Source of the DNA: Ctena decussata
Lineage: Eukaryota; Mollusca; Bivalvia; Lucinida; Lucinidae
Length of the DNA: 64,000 nt
Assembly: GCA_963989385.1 (NCBI GenBank)
Contig: OZ022502.1
Span: forward strand, 2,324,501 to 2,388,500
Direction of reading: 5' to 3'
The notes under the pieces are model-generated. The model saw only the letters and a list, made by a program, of their open reading frames with translations, did not search any database and had not been told where the DNA came from. The translations under genes and the position numbers were made by a program. Positions 12,640 to 25,500 of this stretch are shown piece after piece; position 1 is the stretch's first letter, and the number at the start of each line of letters is the position of its first letter.

Positions 12640-12805
12640 CGAATTTAGTGCATCAGACGCGAGCTTCTGTATTTAACTTCTTCAGTGTTACTTAACCCAA
12701 ACGTTTGAAAGAAAAAAAAAGGCGATGGTCAGGTCTTGGCAGGCAAAGTGCAGCCATCCCTGAGCTAACCTTACTGACGCATTCCGCGAGACAAAATAGT
12801 GCAAA
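12640..12805 (+). repeat. Dispersed repeat, same family as 7466-7675
   Basis: TTTAGTGCATCAGACGCGAG, then TTCTGTATTTAACTTCTTCAG, and an end near CATTCCGCGAGACA. Confidence 0.6.
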
Positions 12806-14220
12806 TGAAGGAGATGAGAGATGCAGCAAGAACCTTTATAAAAACTCAATCATCCAAAAGGTCGGAAGCCAAAGTAAACAGGAATATTCTAGGGAAACTG
12901 ACACAATTCAATCCCATAACACCATGTGGGAAAAAAGCATCACAATATAAGTGACCATCAAAGAAAGCATCAGCGGCTGCCATGTGTACAGCCATTTCTC
13001 ACGTAGGTGGTCAGCGGGCTAGCCTTAACATCACAAAAAATATGTAAATAACAGACACAGCAACAAACAAGACATAAAACAATCAAGAAGAACAAAAGAA
13101 GAAGTGCCGCCTTAGGACGGCAATACAGAAATTCATGGGGGAGGGGGGATGCTTACGGTCAACCAACCCTCGACCAAACTCCGCTAAGATTTATGTCACA
13201 ATGGCTAGTTAGTCTTAATTTTAGAAACGTTTAGTGATCGCAGTGCTTAAGAACGAGAATCAACACTGACACTGACAAATTTGCGAGAATCCTGATATAC
13301 TGAGAAAGATTTTCCTCAGGGACAAATTGTCCACCAGCTAAGTTATCGATAGCTATATCAGTATAAAATTAATCGAAACAATTTCTGTGACAATTACTTT
13401 CTGGTAAATTTTCTTACCTATTCTAAAATTAAGAGTGACTTACTTGTCATAGCGACATTAATCTTAGCAGAGTTTGACTTACATTCGTTTAATTATTTGG
13501 GCTTTTTTTTCATATACCCGCTCAGACTCTCCTTCAAGATGCCCTTATCTGTTGCCTTTCGCGAGACGAAGAACTTGAGCTGGCTCGACTACGGGCGCCG
13601 CGAGATACATTGGCGTCTCTTACCTGATATCTATAGCTGCTGTGTCTTACGGACTGTTTCAGTGAGTCTGGCTTGGAGAGGGATACATGTTGTTTACCGA
13701 GAGCTGCCAATCACCCTTTTTCTTCTTTCAAACAGTAGGGGTTTAGCGGCACTGACGAAGGGTAATAAATGAAAGTGGTCTAAGTTCCCAAATTACAAGT
13801 CCAAACCCGTAAGTCATATAAACTTTGACAATTCTGGAATGTTTTAGATCTATACACAGAAATTGACCCCAATACAGAGGTATGATCAGGTGCTTGGGAG
13901 TAGTAAGCATTATCTGCCTGTCAAAATAGCGAGCGCTTGCTTGTGCACAGGTGCGTAGCGCCCGTAATTCAAAAAGGAGCTTTAAAATAGCGGGAGCTTT
14001 ATGGTAGAGGATTGGTAAGGCATATTTTTATCTTTAAAATATTTTACTTTCAATGGGATTTCTTTCGAAACGACAACAAAACGTGCTATCATCCAGATAG
14101 ACAGGTTTGAATAGAAATCAACAAAACAGTAAAAAAGTGGTGTCGTACAGTCTTTCTGTCGCCACGTTACGTAATGGCGTCAAACGTTCTGTTTCAGAGA
14201 AAAACAAGCTGGCGTCGACT
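12806..14220. other. No recognised feature
   Basis: No known motif. The 91-codon frame at 13497-13772 is open but unrecognised and lacks clear splice signals. Confidence 0.35.
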
Positions 14221-14224
14221 TTAA

Positions 14225-14995
14225 CCGTTTCTATGAATAGCTCACTGGATGATCTGTAAACAAATGCAAGAGTGGAACTTAAAGGAAAAAGAAAGCGCCG
14301 TAGAGAAGAAACTAAAATATATTAACCTGGGAATCGACAGAGATAGGCATCTTGATAGAACTGCATTAAGACAAGCTGCGCAAAAGACGGAGAAGCCTGT
14401 TATTACTTATGTGTTCACACATAATCCATAATCCGCGAAATGCAGAGATATTTAATGTCATAAAATATAATCTTCCAATTTTACAAGAAGAAACAACAAT
14501 GAAATTATTCTTTCACAGTTCACGATGATTAAAAGCAAAAGGCAACTAAATAGTTCAAAGCGAACTCTAAAAAAAGATAAATTTAACCATGACTATAAGC
14601 ACGAAGTAAAACGTTGTCAGAGATCAAATTGCGGTGTTTGCACACATTTGTTAGAAGGCACCGCATTTGATTTTAATTTGATAAAAAATACGTACATAAA
14701 ACAATGACCTGTGAAGTAAAAATGTGATTTACGTCATGAAATGCAGAGGTTGCGGCGAAGAACATGTAGGCGAAACCGGAAACTATTTACAAAAAACGGG
14801 TCACAGTGCAAAATAAGCAAATCCGAGACCTAGGCACTAAAATGCTTCATGCAAGTGAACACATAAATGCATGTGCCAATCGGCAAGATCCGAAATACTA
14901 CAGCTTCCCGTTCTACAAAATGTATTTCGAAAGCATGTCATTAAGTCGTGAAAACAAAAATGCTTCATTAACCCAAAGAAAAATGCTTCATTAAC
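14225..14995 (+). pseudogene. Penelope-like retroelement remnant with GIY-YIG endonuclease part
   Basis: Three pieces in order and in shifting frames: a reverse-transcriptase C-terminal portion (QAAQKTEKPVITYVFTHNP at about 14370-14430), a cysteine cluster CQRSNCGVC (about 14614-14642), then a GIY-YIG-like core reading NVIYVMKCRGCG and HVGETGNYL (14721-14789), followed by KQIRDLGTKMLHASEHINAC. The VIY...VGETG spacing is typical of the endonuclease domain of Penelope-like elements. At least three frame breaks or stops make it inactive, and the reverse-transcriptase core is missing. Confidence 0.7.
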
Positions 14996-14999
14996 CTCC

Positions 15000-15600
15000 T
15001 TAAACCTAAGATAAATAGGTCTTCCTAATCAGCACCATCAACGTTTATCGCTATTGTATACATGTATTAACAACCACTTACTCTTTTACATGTGTTTAGT
15101 AAAATAAACTGTAAGCCATTATAACACTATGCTGTATAGATATTAATTTGCATTGTATTGTACTGAGCAGAAGTAGACGTTACGGCGCATGCGACAAGAG
15201 CGCTACGTTGCTCACGTCGTCTCCATGCGACACAAAGTCGTTATATTTGTTCCTGATTATCTGTACTATAACAGTGAAACGGGTAGAAAACAGCGAAATA
15301 AATCATACGTTACTATGAAATCGGACTCAATTATGTTTCCCTCTCTCTATATATATAGCCAGTTTTCCGAGGGCAAAATGTACGTTACTAAGAGGGGGGA
15401 GTGGGGGTGAAGCTGAGCTCTAACGACTTCTCACTAGTTTGCCAGACGGGGTTTGCAGCAGTTTTATTATAAATTTCATGCGACAAAAATGCGTTGTAAA
15501 ATTGAATCCAGAATCGTACAATGGGTAGTCAGATCAGTGTCTACACTTCGAATACGCATTTTTGTCAGAACATTAGATTTAACATGGTAGCAACCAAACA
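15000..15600. other. No recognised feature
   Basis: Nothing supportable on either strand. Confidence 0.35.
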
Positions 15601-15606
15601 GGTTTC

Positions 15607-16058
15607 GTAGTCTGGCCCATGTTCCTACTTCTGTATGTATTCTCTGCTCTTGAAGGAACTTTTTTAGATTTTAATTTTACCTCACTGCAGCTGGTGTTGT
15701 GCCGTGTGGCGGCCGTAAAACGTCTCCCCGTACATCATCCATAGTGCAGATTATATTTTATTTACATCCTTTGAGATCAGAGGATAGATTCTGAGAAATC
15801 TAAAATTTGAGATCGATTTAGACTATTATTCTAGATCATCGTCTTTTATATTATTTGGATCCTTTTGAAACTAATCAGTCTCTGTATCGACTGCTCAATT
15901 AAAATTAAGAAATTACAGTATGCTTTTTTCTGGTTTCGTCACCAGATATTGTCAGGGTCACTGACGAGGCTTTATTAGCCGAAACTACGTAGTCTGGCCC
16001 ATGTTCCTACTTCTGTATGTATTCTCTGCTCTTGAAGGAACTTTTTAAGATTTTAATT
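15607..16058 (+). mobile_element. Small element flanked by 70-bp direct repeats
   Basis: Near-identical direct repeats of about 70 bp, starting CGTAGTCTGGCCCATGTTCC, lie at 15607-15677 and 15989-16058. The interior includes CACTGCAGCTGGTGTTGTG and CCATCCATAGTG-like sequence. The same arrangement, diverged, occurs at 61200-61665 and 24465-24785, so it is a repeated unit: either two monomers of a ~380-bp tandem repeat or a very short terminal-repeat element. Confidence 0.5.
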
Positions 16059-16252
16059 ATCACACCAACCACATATTGTAAAAAGCGATGTGCTCGCCTT
16101 AAGGTAGTGCCTATTTTCATATTATAACCGCCATATCTATGTATCTGTGGAATAAATAAGAGAAAATGAAAGTCCAGTATTTGAAATGCGCGTGCGTCGA
16201 ACTAAATTTGGTAAGGCTGCCTTTGTATTTAAATCAGTACAATGCTCCAGTC

Positions 16253-19028
16253 ACACACACATTACGGATTGGGCGGATGGTTGTGGATAAAAATCCACAG
16301 TAATCCGCAGAATTTGTGGGCGTGGCCTATTTTCTTGATTAATTTACGGATACAGGTACCTATAGATGCGTATGGTTAAGGATAAATGCAGATGTCGGCG
16401 TCAGATATTTTCCCTTTGAATCAATACGACGAGGAATGATACAAATGTATACGTACTACTTACCTTCCATTACCTTCTGTTACCTCTAGATGCGGAAAGA
16501 TGTTGTTGATGCTACGGATGGCCCGTTCGTATATGTCCGGTTTCATTCGTAATGGTCCGTATCGCATCTATGGATGGCCCATCCGTATCTGTCTTGTGTT
16601 ATTCGTAAAGGTCCGTATCGCATCCGCAGAGTCTGTAACTATCGGTATCGTATCCGTAGGGTCCGCAGGATCCGATTCCTAATTTTGAAAATTTTCAAAA
16701 TTCAGGCACGGACGAGTCAATCGTATTGATCCATAACAAAAGGTAACTGAAGACATTTAGCCGCATTTATCCATATATAATCCCTATCTAATCCATATCT
16801 TATCCATAACTAATTCGTATATCAACCTATCATTCCGCGACCCCAAGTTGTGGACTGATATGGTTTCACACAGATCGTTACCTTCAATTACGGTTAGTTA
16901 CGGGTCTCGTTCGGAGTGTTTTTAAGGACTTTTACCTTAAAAGAAATATTAGACGGTCCGAAGACCAACATATACTCCAAGATGATTTGGATAAATTGGC
17001 ACTTTGGGAAGAGGCATGGCTCATGAAATTTAACGTTGCCAAATGTCACTCTATGAGGGTGACTAGGCACTCCCCTCCAAAGCAAATAATCCATGGTTAT
17101 ACATTGCATAACCAGGTCCTAGAGAATGTATCGTCAGCCAAATATATAGGAGTTGAAATTACGGATGACCTCGAGTGGGGTCAGCACATCAATAAAGTTA
17201 CCAGTACGGCTACTAAGACTTTGGCTTTCCTTCGTAGAAACTTGACTTTTGCATCGAAGGAAATCAAGGCTGCTGCATATAAAATTCTGGTCCGGCCCAA
17301 ATTAGAATATGCAGCGCCAGTTTGGATGCCCCATCATCAAGTAGATATTAACAGAATAGAAAAAGTACAGAGGACTGCTGCCCGTTGGACCTGGAGGCGC
17401 TGGCGCAATCAAAGCCATGTGGGAGAACTCCAATGGCCAGACCTGCAGGAAAGACGACAGCAGGCTTCTCTGTCTCTATTCTACAAAATTCACAATAATA
17501 TTGCCATGGTAGATAAGAATAAGTACCTATCTGAGGTCGGTGAAGGGAGCAGGAGAACTAGGTCCCACCCATTCCAGTACCACCGTCCAAATGCTTACAC
17601 GGACGGTTTTAAGAATTCCTTTTTCCCCAGGACAATTGCAACTTGGAATGGTCTTACAACCGAAGCTGTCTCTTTGGAGACAGTTGATGGGTTTAATGCC
17701 AAAATTTAATATCCTAGGGTAGAGCAGGGGTTAGGCATGGAATGCCGGCCCCTGAGGATTTCTTGTAAATAGTTTGAATCAGCTGGTGGCTTTGCCACAA
17801 ATTCATTTATTTATTTATTTTTTTTTTGTGACAATTTATGCGCCACACCAGAAACCTGTCATCATGGTCAAAGTTGACCGAGGACAGTAAAGATAGAAAG
17901 AAAGAAAACCTTCAGATACGTTTCAGATACGGATAACTTTCACTCCAATACTGACAGATACGTATTCACAGTATCCGAACTGACTGTACAACCTCTTCCG
18001 GTTTTCATAGCGTTGAATCGAGAGTACATACATTCGCTTATAACCAGTAGTCGGAAATCATTATGTTTTGAGATATTATCCGGAACCTGCTGCGTCATTT
18101 ATAGTTATTCAGCTTTGAAAATGTAAAGAGGTTATTTTAATATAATTTGCTATTCGGTCTTTTACTTTATTGCCCTGTACAATGTCGTGTATGGGTGGGT
18201 AGTAATTGGTACAGTATTCAAATCGCCCTTGGCATGATTCTAAAACCATTTTGAGCCTTTTTTTACATGTTTTGTAAAAAATCTTTAAAAAAAACGGAAG
18301 GCGTTATCAATCTACAGTTTGTTAGTTTTGATAATAGGATGATAACTAGGTTTTGCACGACACAAACTCGTGTTAAATTAAGCTGCTCGGAATAAAATTT
18401 CTGTGACGGCCATGAGGTTTTCATTGTACAGGGTAATAAAGTAAAAGACCGAAGAGCAAATTATATTAAACTTACCTCTTTGCATTTTCGAAGCTGAATA
18501 ACTATAAATGACGCAGCAGACTCCGGATAAAATCTCACACGTAATGATTTCCGACTACTGGTTACAAGCGAATTTTGTACCCTCGATTCACCGCTATGAA
18601 AACCAGAAGAGAGGGTACAGTCAGTTCGGATACTGTGGTATTGGTGAGGATGATTGCGAATAGCTAATCTGAACGGGACATTAGTCCGTAACAATACGCA
18701 GAACGAGACCCGTAACTATCCGTAACAATCTGCATGAAACCGTATCTGTCCACAAAATTTGGGTGGACCGCGGAACGATAGGTCGAGATACGGATTAGAT
18801 ATGGATTAGATACAGATAAATGCGGATAAATGCCTTCAGTTACGGATCATTATGGTCCGCGCCTGAATATCTAAATTTTTCAAAATTTGGTGGCATATCC
18901 TGCGGACCTTGCGGATACTATACGGATACGATACGGATTCGATATGGAGAGAGACCACGCCCACAAATTGTGTGGATTTAAAGTCCGCAGCTATCCGCCA
19001 AATCCGTAATGTGTGTGTGTGACTGGGG
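16253..19028. mobile_element. Long fold-back (inverted-repeat) element split by a LINE
   Basis: The left end CCAGTCACACACACATTACG (from about 16258) is mirrored at the right end (to about 19023). The inverted arms run 16258-16909 plus 17908-18185 on the left and 18420-19023 on the right, around a ~235-bp loop. Shared segments include GTTACGGGTCTCGTTC near the LINE junction and a reverse-complementary block around TATTCAGCTTTGAAAATG / CATTTTCGAAGCTGAATA. No transposase ORF was seen. A clear target-site duplication was not found. Confidence 0.7.
16910..17907 (+). pseudogene. 5'-truncated Jockey/CR1-like LINE, reverse-transcriptase C-terminal part
   Basis: An open frame of 240 codons (16987-17709) matches the region after the reverse-transcriptase active site: LALWEEAWLMKFNVAKCHSM, AKYIGVEITDDLEWGQHI, RPKLEYAAPVWMPH, IEKVQRTAARW and TIATWNGLTTEAVSLETVDG at the C terminus. 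Similarity extends upstream to about 16919. The catalytic FADD region is absent, so it is a dead 5' truncation. Downstream is a short 3' UTR with a TTTATTTATTT run and a final GATAGAAAGAAAGAAA tail. The insertion interrupts the left arm of the fold-back element and is therefore younger than it. Confidence 0.85.
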
Positions 19029-19029
19029 C

Positions 19030-19422
19030 ATAAAGTTCTGACTATAAAGCAGAAATACTAGACACTGTGTTGCTGATATCCTAGGAACCGACTTTCGACT
19101 AGCAATGATACCCGATCAGAAGTTTAAACAATAATTTTCCCTTTATCAGATTAAGTGCAAAAATTTAAGGTACTTTTCATATACCAAGCTTCTTCGGTAC
19201 TGCTAAACTAAAGTTAAAAGATAGGCAATGATCAGGAATTAATACAATCAAAACCGTGTGAAATAACAGGTAGCAGATAATGGAAAACCTCCTCCGAATA
19301 CACACTTGCCGATGTAAAATGATTGAGAAACATTACATATCTAAAGAGATCGCAGTCACATTATTAATCTATAGGTATATTTACAAAGTTATTTGTGTTC
19401 AGTCTCACCTCACTTCACACAC
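19030..19422. other. 5' flank of the receptor gene
   Basis: No coding content. A string AGGCAATGATCAGGAATTAA (19223) recurs at 60965. The last 40 bp resemble the flank of the paralogous exon at 59200. Confidence 0.35.
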
Positions 19423-19430
19423 TATATAAT
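19423..19430 (+). promoter_or_regulatory. TATA box of the receptor gene
   Basis: TATATAAT lies 80 bp upstream of the ATG, inside the string TTCACACACTATAT that recurs at the paralogous exon (59217-59229). Conservation of this block and of a nearby GGTTTACATTGAA string between the two copies supports a core promoter, with transcription probably starting near 19450. Confidence 0.55.
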
Positions 19431-19502
19431 GTCGTTTGTATGTGGTTTACATTGAAGTTTTAGCGGAATACACATTTACTGTCGCTTCTTAAGGGTCAAA
19501 AA

Positions 19503-19581
19503 ATGGTGTTCAACATATATAGTTTACGAACAAGCATTAGCCATAAGTATATTATACTCATAGGATTGTTTTATTTTCGCA
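19503..19581 (+). CDS. Receptor exon 1: start codon and signal peptide
   Basis: ATG at 19503 opens 26 codons plus one base, ending at a GTAAGT donor (19582). The peptide begins MVFNIYSLRT and carries the hydrophobic core YIILIGLFYF; cleavage probably falls just after the junction, near STYA. The start was chosen because a TATA box lies 80 bp upstream and because a paralogous exon at 59312 also starts with ATG GTG and ends in the same phase at a GTAAGT donor. Confidence 0.7.
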
Positions 19582-22500
19582 GTAAGTAGAAAACGTGCAG
19601 CACCATCAAATGTCATTTTGGTGCTGTTTATTTCAAGTAGGATATAGTCAGAATTAAGCAATATTGTTGATGGTTTATGTATGCATAGTTGCATGCGGAA
19701 CGAAAATATTACATAAATGTTTCCTTTCTTCAGTACCTTTATATTGTAATGTCAAATAAATATTTATAAAAAGTTGCCCTTGAGAACAAATAACGAAATT
19801 CAATCTCAAGACATACTGAGTGGGGTGCGGGAGGGGCTTAAACACGTCTTAAAGAGGTCCAGCCCTCGCCCTCACACCCATCAGGATTCATATCACATTT
19901 GTTTCGGTCCTTGTGCAGGTCTTCTAGCTCATCAGTGCGCTGTACAAATAAAAATACCAGTATGTTAAAACAAAGATGGAAATTCAACAGAAACACAGTC
20001 ACTAAAGCTATAAAGCTTTAATTTCTGTATTATATCATTACCTTTTTTTGCGACCACGAACCGACGACTGATGACATAGAGGGTATCCATGCGGACCGAA
20101 TCAAATATCACATGAATCACTATGGAAGCCTAAGGGCAAGAGTGTTGGGGCTCCTTTTAACTGGTTTAAAGGCCCCATTGCTCTATCAGCATAAAACATT
20201 TCATCATGAGGGACCGCCGCAAGCTTCTCACTATAGTTTCGCCATTGTAAATGACCGTGATTAGCCAGCCTTGAACAAATAAACATCTTGGAGTTTCATA
20301 TAAAAAAGGTTTGAAAACTAAATTGGGTCATTTTATTATGTTAAATAAAATGGTATGAATACAATGTACAAGCGTGAAGTCCCAATCACTATGCCGCCTT
20401 TGTTTATATACCATTGCTGGACGGGAATCCAGAACAGGAAATTGTATTTTGTGAAGTGATTTCTTATTTTTCAAAAGCTTGTTTTCTCTGTTTTTTGCAA
20501 GTTATACGACTCAATATATGTACATCAGACCGAATTTTATTATAAACGTGAAGATTGAACCGCTTTTTGCAATGATTCGAGTTTAGACGTTTTTACCACG
20601 GAAAGGACTATGGAGACTTTAAGCCCTCTAATAAGTAATTACTTACCTCTGCAACAATAAAAAAAAAAAAAAGTAAAATAAATACATTAATGAATAAATA
20701 AAAAAATAAAATAAAGGCAGAAAAGAAAAGAAACTGGGCAAGGATGGATATTTTACGTGCCTAACATATTTGTTTGGTTAAAGCTAGACTTCCGACCAAA
20801 ATCTGAAAAAGCTCTTATTTTGCTATGAGCTCGACTTGTTTTACTACATGTGACCTTATATTACGATTTCCGGCTTGGTTTTCATCGAGATGCTGAATTG
20901 GATTGGATCAGCTCACGATCATCGTCCTTCGTTTATTACTTTGAGTGGTCAAAACGACCATAAATGTATGTTTTGTATAATTACCAAAACCTGTTTTTTT
21001 ACTCTTATGAACGTGTTTTCATTGCTCAAAGTGGTAAACAGCTTTTCGTTTCCATTTAGTTATTTCTGAATCAGGCATCTCGCCACTTTAGATTGTGGTA
21101 CGTAATTTTAAGTCAAACTATTACTTTATTACTATTGAAAAACTTCTGAATTAGCGTTGTCATATATGAAGTAACCGATACTTTTACTGCTGTACTTGAT
21201 AGTCGTTTCTTTATTTATAGGTACTTATGCTGACTGTCTCACAGACGATCCTGATAATGGTAGGTTGCTATTTATATCAGTATATATTCCAAGTAAATGC
21301 CCCAGTTATTAAATGGTTTACAGAAAGAATCAGCACCATAAGTAATCTCTTTTGGCTTATCGGAAGCAAACAAGACTGCACCGTGCTGTGAGAAACGAAT
21401 AAATACGAATATCAGATGGCTGGTCAGGCCATTTTGTGCTGGTTTCAAAGAGCCCGACTATTTTCACAAGGTTGACACCAATATCCCACCTCTGCTGTTG
21501 ACCGAACAAATCACTTACCATATATGCAGAATTGACTGTCGACAAAAACAATCGGCGGCAGTATCTGCTCGGTCGACAGTCATTAATAATTTTAGTATCA
21601 TTTAACGTTGGTGGTATGCTATCGACTTAACTGGCGATCGACAGTCACTTTGGATATGTCGACAGTACAGGTAAGCAAATTGACAATACCTCGCATTTTT
21701 TTTAAGTTTCTGTCATTCCAACACTGCGATTACTATGATGATTTTAAAATGCATGTAACACGTTTAGTAGACTGGAAAGCCCAAATAAGTAAGAGAATCA
21801 TTATTTGTCACAGATGTTTTATTTCTTTGTTAAATTTTCTCGTTGCCTGGATTACTATGAATTACCAGTAACCGTTTTAAAGGCCCCATTGCTCTATCAG
21901 CATGAAAAATTTTATCATGAGATATCGCTGCAAGCTTCTCACTATAGTTACGTCATTGTAAATGACCGTGATTAGGCAGCTTTAAACAAATTAAACATCC
22001 TTCAATTTCATATAAAAAGGGTTTGAAATCTTATTTGGGTCATTTTAGTTGGCAACTAAAATGACCTACTTTCGATTTCATAAAATGGTAAAAATACAAT
22101 GTACAGGCATGGATTCCCAATCACTATACCGTCTATGTTTATATAGCATTGCTAGACGGGAAACCAGAACAGGAAATTATATTTTGTGTACCGATTTTTT
22201 ATTTTTCAAAAACTTATTTTCTCTACTTTTTGCTAGTAATATGACTCAATATATGCACACCAACCCGCATTTTATTACCAAACGTGATGGTTGAACAGCT
22301 TTTTACAATGGTTTGAATTTAGGCGTTTTTACCGTTGATAGGACTATGGAGACTTTAAGCTATCAGTATAAAAAAAGTAATAAAGTATTGTTAGAGATGT
22401 TTCTTTTTCTCGTTACCCGGATTCATATTGTATTAGCAGTAACCGTTTTAAGTTATCAGTATAAATAAACCAATAATGTATTGTCAGAGATATTTCTTTT

Positions 22501-25500
22501 TCTCGTTACCCTGATTTATATTATATTACCAGTAACCGTTCTAAGTTATCAGTATAAATAAACTAATAACGTATTCTAATGCATTTACGCAAGTAACCCG
22601 ACGTCTGATTGGATAACGTCAGAAATATGAGACAGTATATTCTGCGATAAACTGCCGCAAACCCGACGTCATTTAGTAACGTCGCTTCTCATTGGCTGTC
22701 GTTTGGTTTTACGTTGCTGACAGCGCTTGAAATGGATGCAAACTAGTACATTATGAAAGGTGAAAATGTGGAAAAGTGCATTAGAATGCGGATACTTGTA
22801 TTGAAAAATGTCATTTGGGGAGGTAAATCATCGGTTATATGGCCGCAAATTTCGTTTAACGGCTCCGCAGGCGCGTCGGCGTAAAACAAAATTTCCGACC
22901 ATAAAACCGATGATTTACCTCCCCAAATGACAATTTTCAAGACCGTTATCCCCTAGGTGTCAGACCCTAAGTGTCAGAGATGTTTCTTTCTCTCGTTACC
23001 ACCAATTACATTTGTTATATATGTTTTAACTGTTATAATACTTATTTCTTTCAGTCCTTAATGTTTGTTCTTCTTCGTCAAGGACTAGCAAAATCGTACA
23101 CCTCTACGCTGACAAACTACGTATACCTGCCGATTTCGAAGGAGAATGCTCTTGTGACGTAACTATAAGTGCGAACTGGCGAAGCATACACCTACTGTAC
23201 TCTTCGCCTGCTAGTATCTCGTGTGGAATTGAATTTGTAGTTATAACATACACATTTGAATGTGGGAATGTTTTTGGTAGTTATTCCATCGACAAGCTGT
23301 TCAACAGTACGATATTCAGGAAAACCGCAACAATTGACGGATCGGCATGTCTATCAATTTCTATAGGTAATTTAAGTCTTAAAGAATTCATTCAAAAGCA
23401 GAGAACCCATTCAAAAGGAGTTTCTATAATTTCTGTTCCAGAGACAGTCGAACAAATTTCCATTGTCAAAAAGAACCTTGTTTTTTTTACGTTTCTAGTA
23501 AAATTCTTATTCTGTTAGAATCTTCTTAGTGATTCCGCAAGTGGTTAATTTGGTCATTTAATCCGAGCTCAACAGGCAGAAATCTTAATGTAAAGCAGTG
23601 TAAAAGGGCAATAACCAGGGACTTATCAAATCCTTATTCCTACCCACAAATCCAAAAGGGATAAACTAATATAAGGAAGCAACACAAGTATTAAGACAAT
23701 TCGAGCTGATAGCAATTTGAATATCTCTTACTTAGGTAAGTGGTCGCAAAGCTAGTCTTATCAAACGCTAATCACAATAAGACCAATCCTAATCACAATA
23801 CGTCCATAAACCATTCATGTTTACTTATTTTTCTGTTTTAATAAATAAACATATAGCATACTTTAGAATGTGTAAACACAAACAGATTATACAGAGACAT
23901 TTTTCAAAAACTGCTAGTAGACAGACACAAAGATAACATGACATACATAAACCACAATAGAAGCACTGCTTTGGATGGGTCATAAATCACTTAGTGTGGA
24001 GCGTACACAAATTTTTCGAAGCTCCAAACCACCCACAAACCCAGCTTACGAGTAACAAATTATGTATGTCTATTTCAATCTATTATTTATTATCTATCAT
24101 GCATGGACAAAGCGCAAGTCTTTTCACACCAAGAATTTGAGATTTAAGATCCTGCTTATTAGCAGCCAAAATATAGCAATGTTTTCGTCTCATACTGAAA
24201 TAAAGTTATCAGTATAAATATTTCAGCATTGGAAAAGATAACCTCAAAGAATTCTCACCAAACTACTGAAACACTTTCAGATGTTTAGTGATAACTCCAT
24301 CGGTTCGATTATGTTAAACGAAAAATAGAAAAAATGCTTTACTTGAATATAAGTCGAATAGAATTGTTACATTTTGACTCAGGGTGTGGGCAGTGTTGAT
24401 ACATTATATTACTGCACATGAATACATTAACTTAAACCACGTCTACTATTTTCATTTCTCTGATGTGTTCGTTCCTTGCTTCCACAGAATCGTCCTTCAG
24501 GATTTATTCTACCATCACTGCAGCTGCTGTTGTGAGGTGTGTCGGCCGTAAAAAATACCCCCCAGGCATCAGCACAATGAATATATTTTCTGGTCCTTTG
24601 CTATCATTGATATTATTACGAGTTAGTTTGAAAATAGAATTCGCTAAAGCCATTGGTAGAGGGCGTGGGCAATATTGCAACAGTACGCTTCTGCACATGA
24701 ACATACTCAAATGGACCGAGTCTGCTTTTTTCGTTTCTTTGGTGTGTTCCTTGCTTCCACAGGAACTTCCTTCATGAGTTATTGTCACCCAACATAGTCA
24801 AAGTGGATTATATAAATTGTTTCCGACCCCCCCCCCCGTATGTCTGTCTGCCAGTCCGTCCGTTCAAAGAAAAATCTTGAAACCCTATCTTTTCCTACCA
24901 TTTTCATCTTATCTTAATGAAGCTTTTAGGAAATTGTTATCACTATTTGACGTGGGCCGGTTTTGATCATTTCTCGACTTCGGCATTTTATTTTAGCTTC
25001 ACTGCAGAGGCTTTTGGACCGTACTGCGGCCCTTTAAAAGTCTCTCCGTTCCTCTTAGTACTGCAGAATGTATATTTTCTGGTCCTTTGATTAGCTTATT
25101 CTGGATCAGCTTAAAATATACAGTTCCGCTTAAGCTAGTGCTAAGGGCATGCAACACTATGAGGGACATTTGAAAAAGTATGTAGCAAGGTCCAATACTT
25201 CAGTAACCAATTAAGAAACCTAATCATGTTTGGCACCGTTTTAAACATCAGTCTTTGCTCTATGTTAAAAAGAATTGAGACGGAATGTACTGTATGTGCT
25301 AGGCGCAAAATATTTTATGTTAAATACACGTTCTGTTTAGACACTGAAAACCCCCAAATTATGGGAAACAAATTCTAAAAAAGTCACTGACTTACTTCTG
25401 TATCCCTTTCAGATTACTGTATGCTCGTTTGATAAATGTTTTTATGTATATAACATGTCAGTATTATGAATAAAATATTGTTTACACTGAAAACCCAAAT

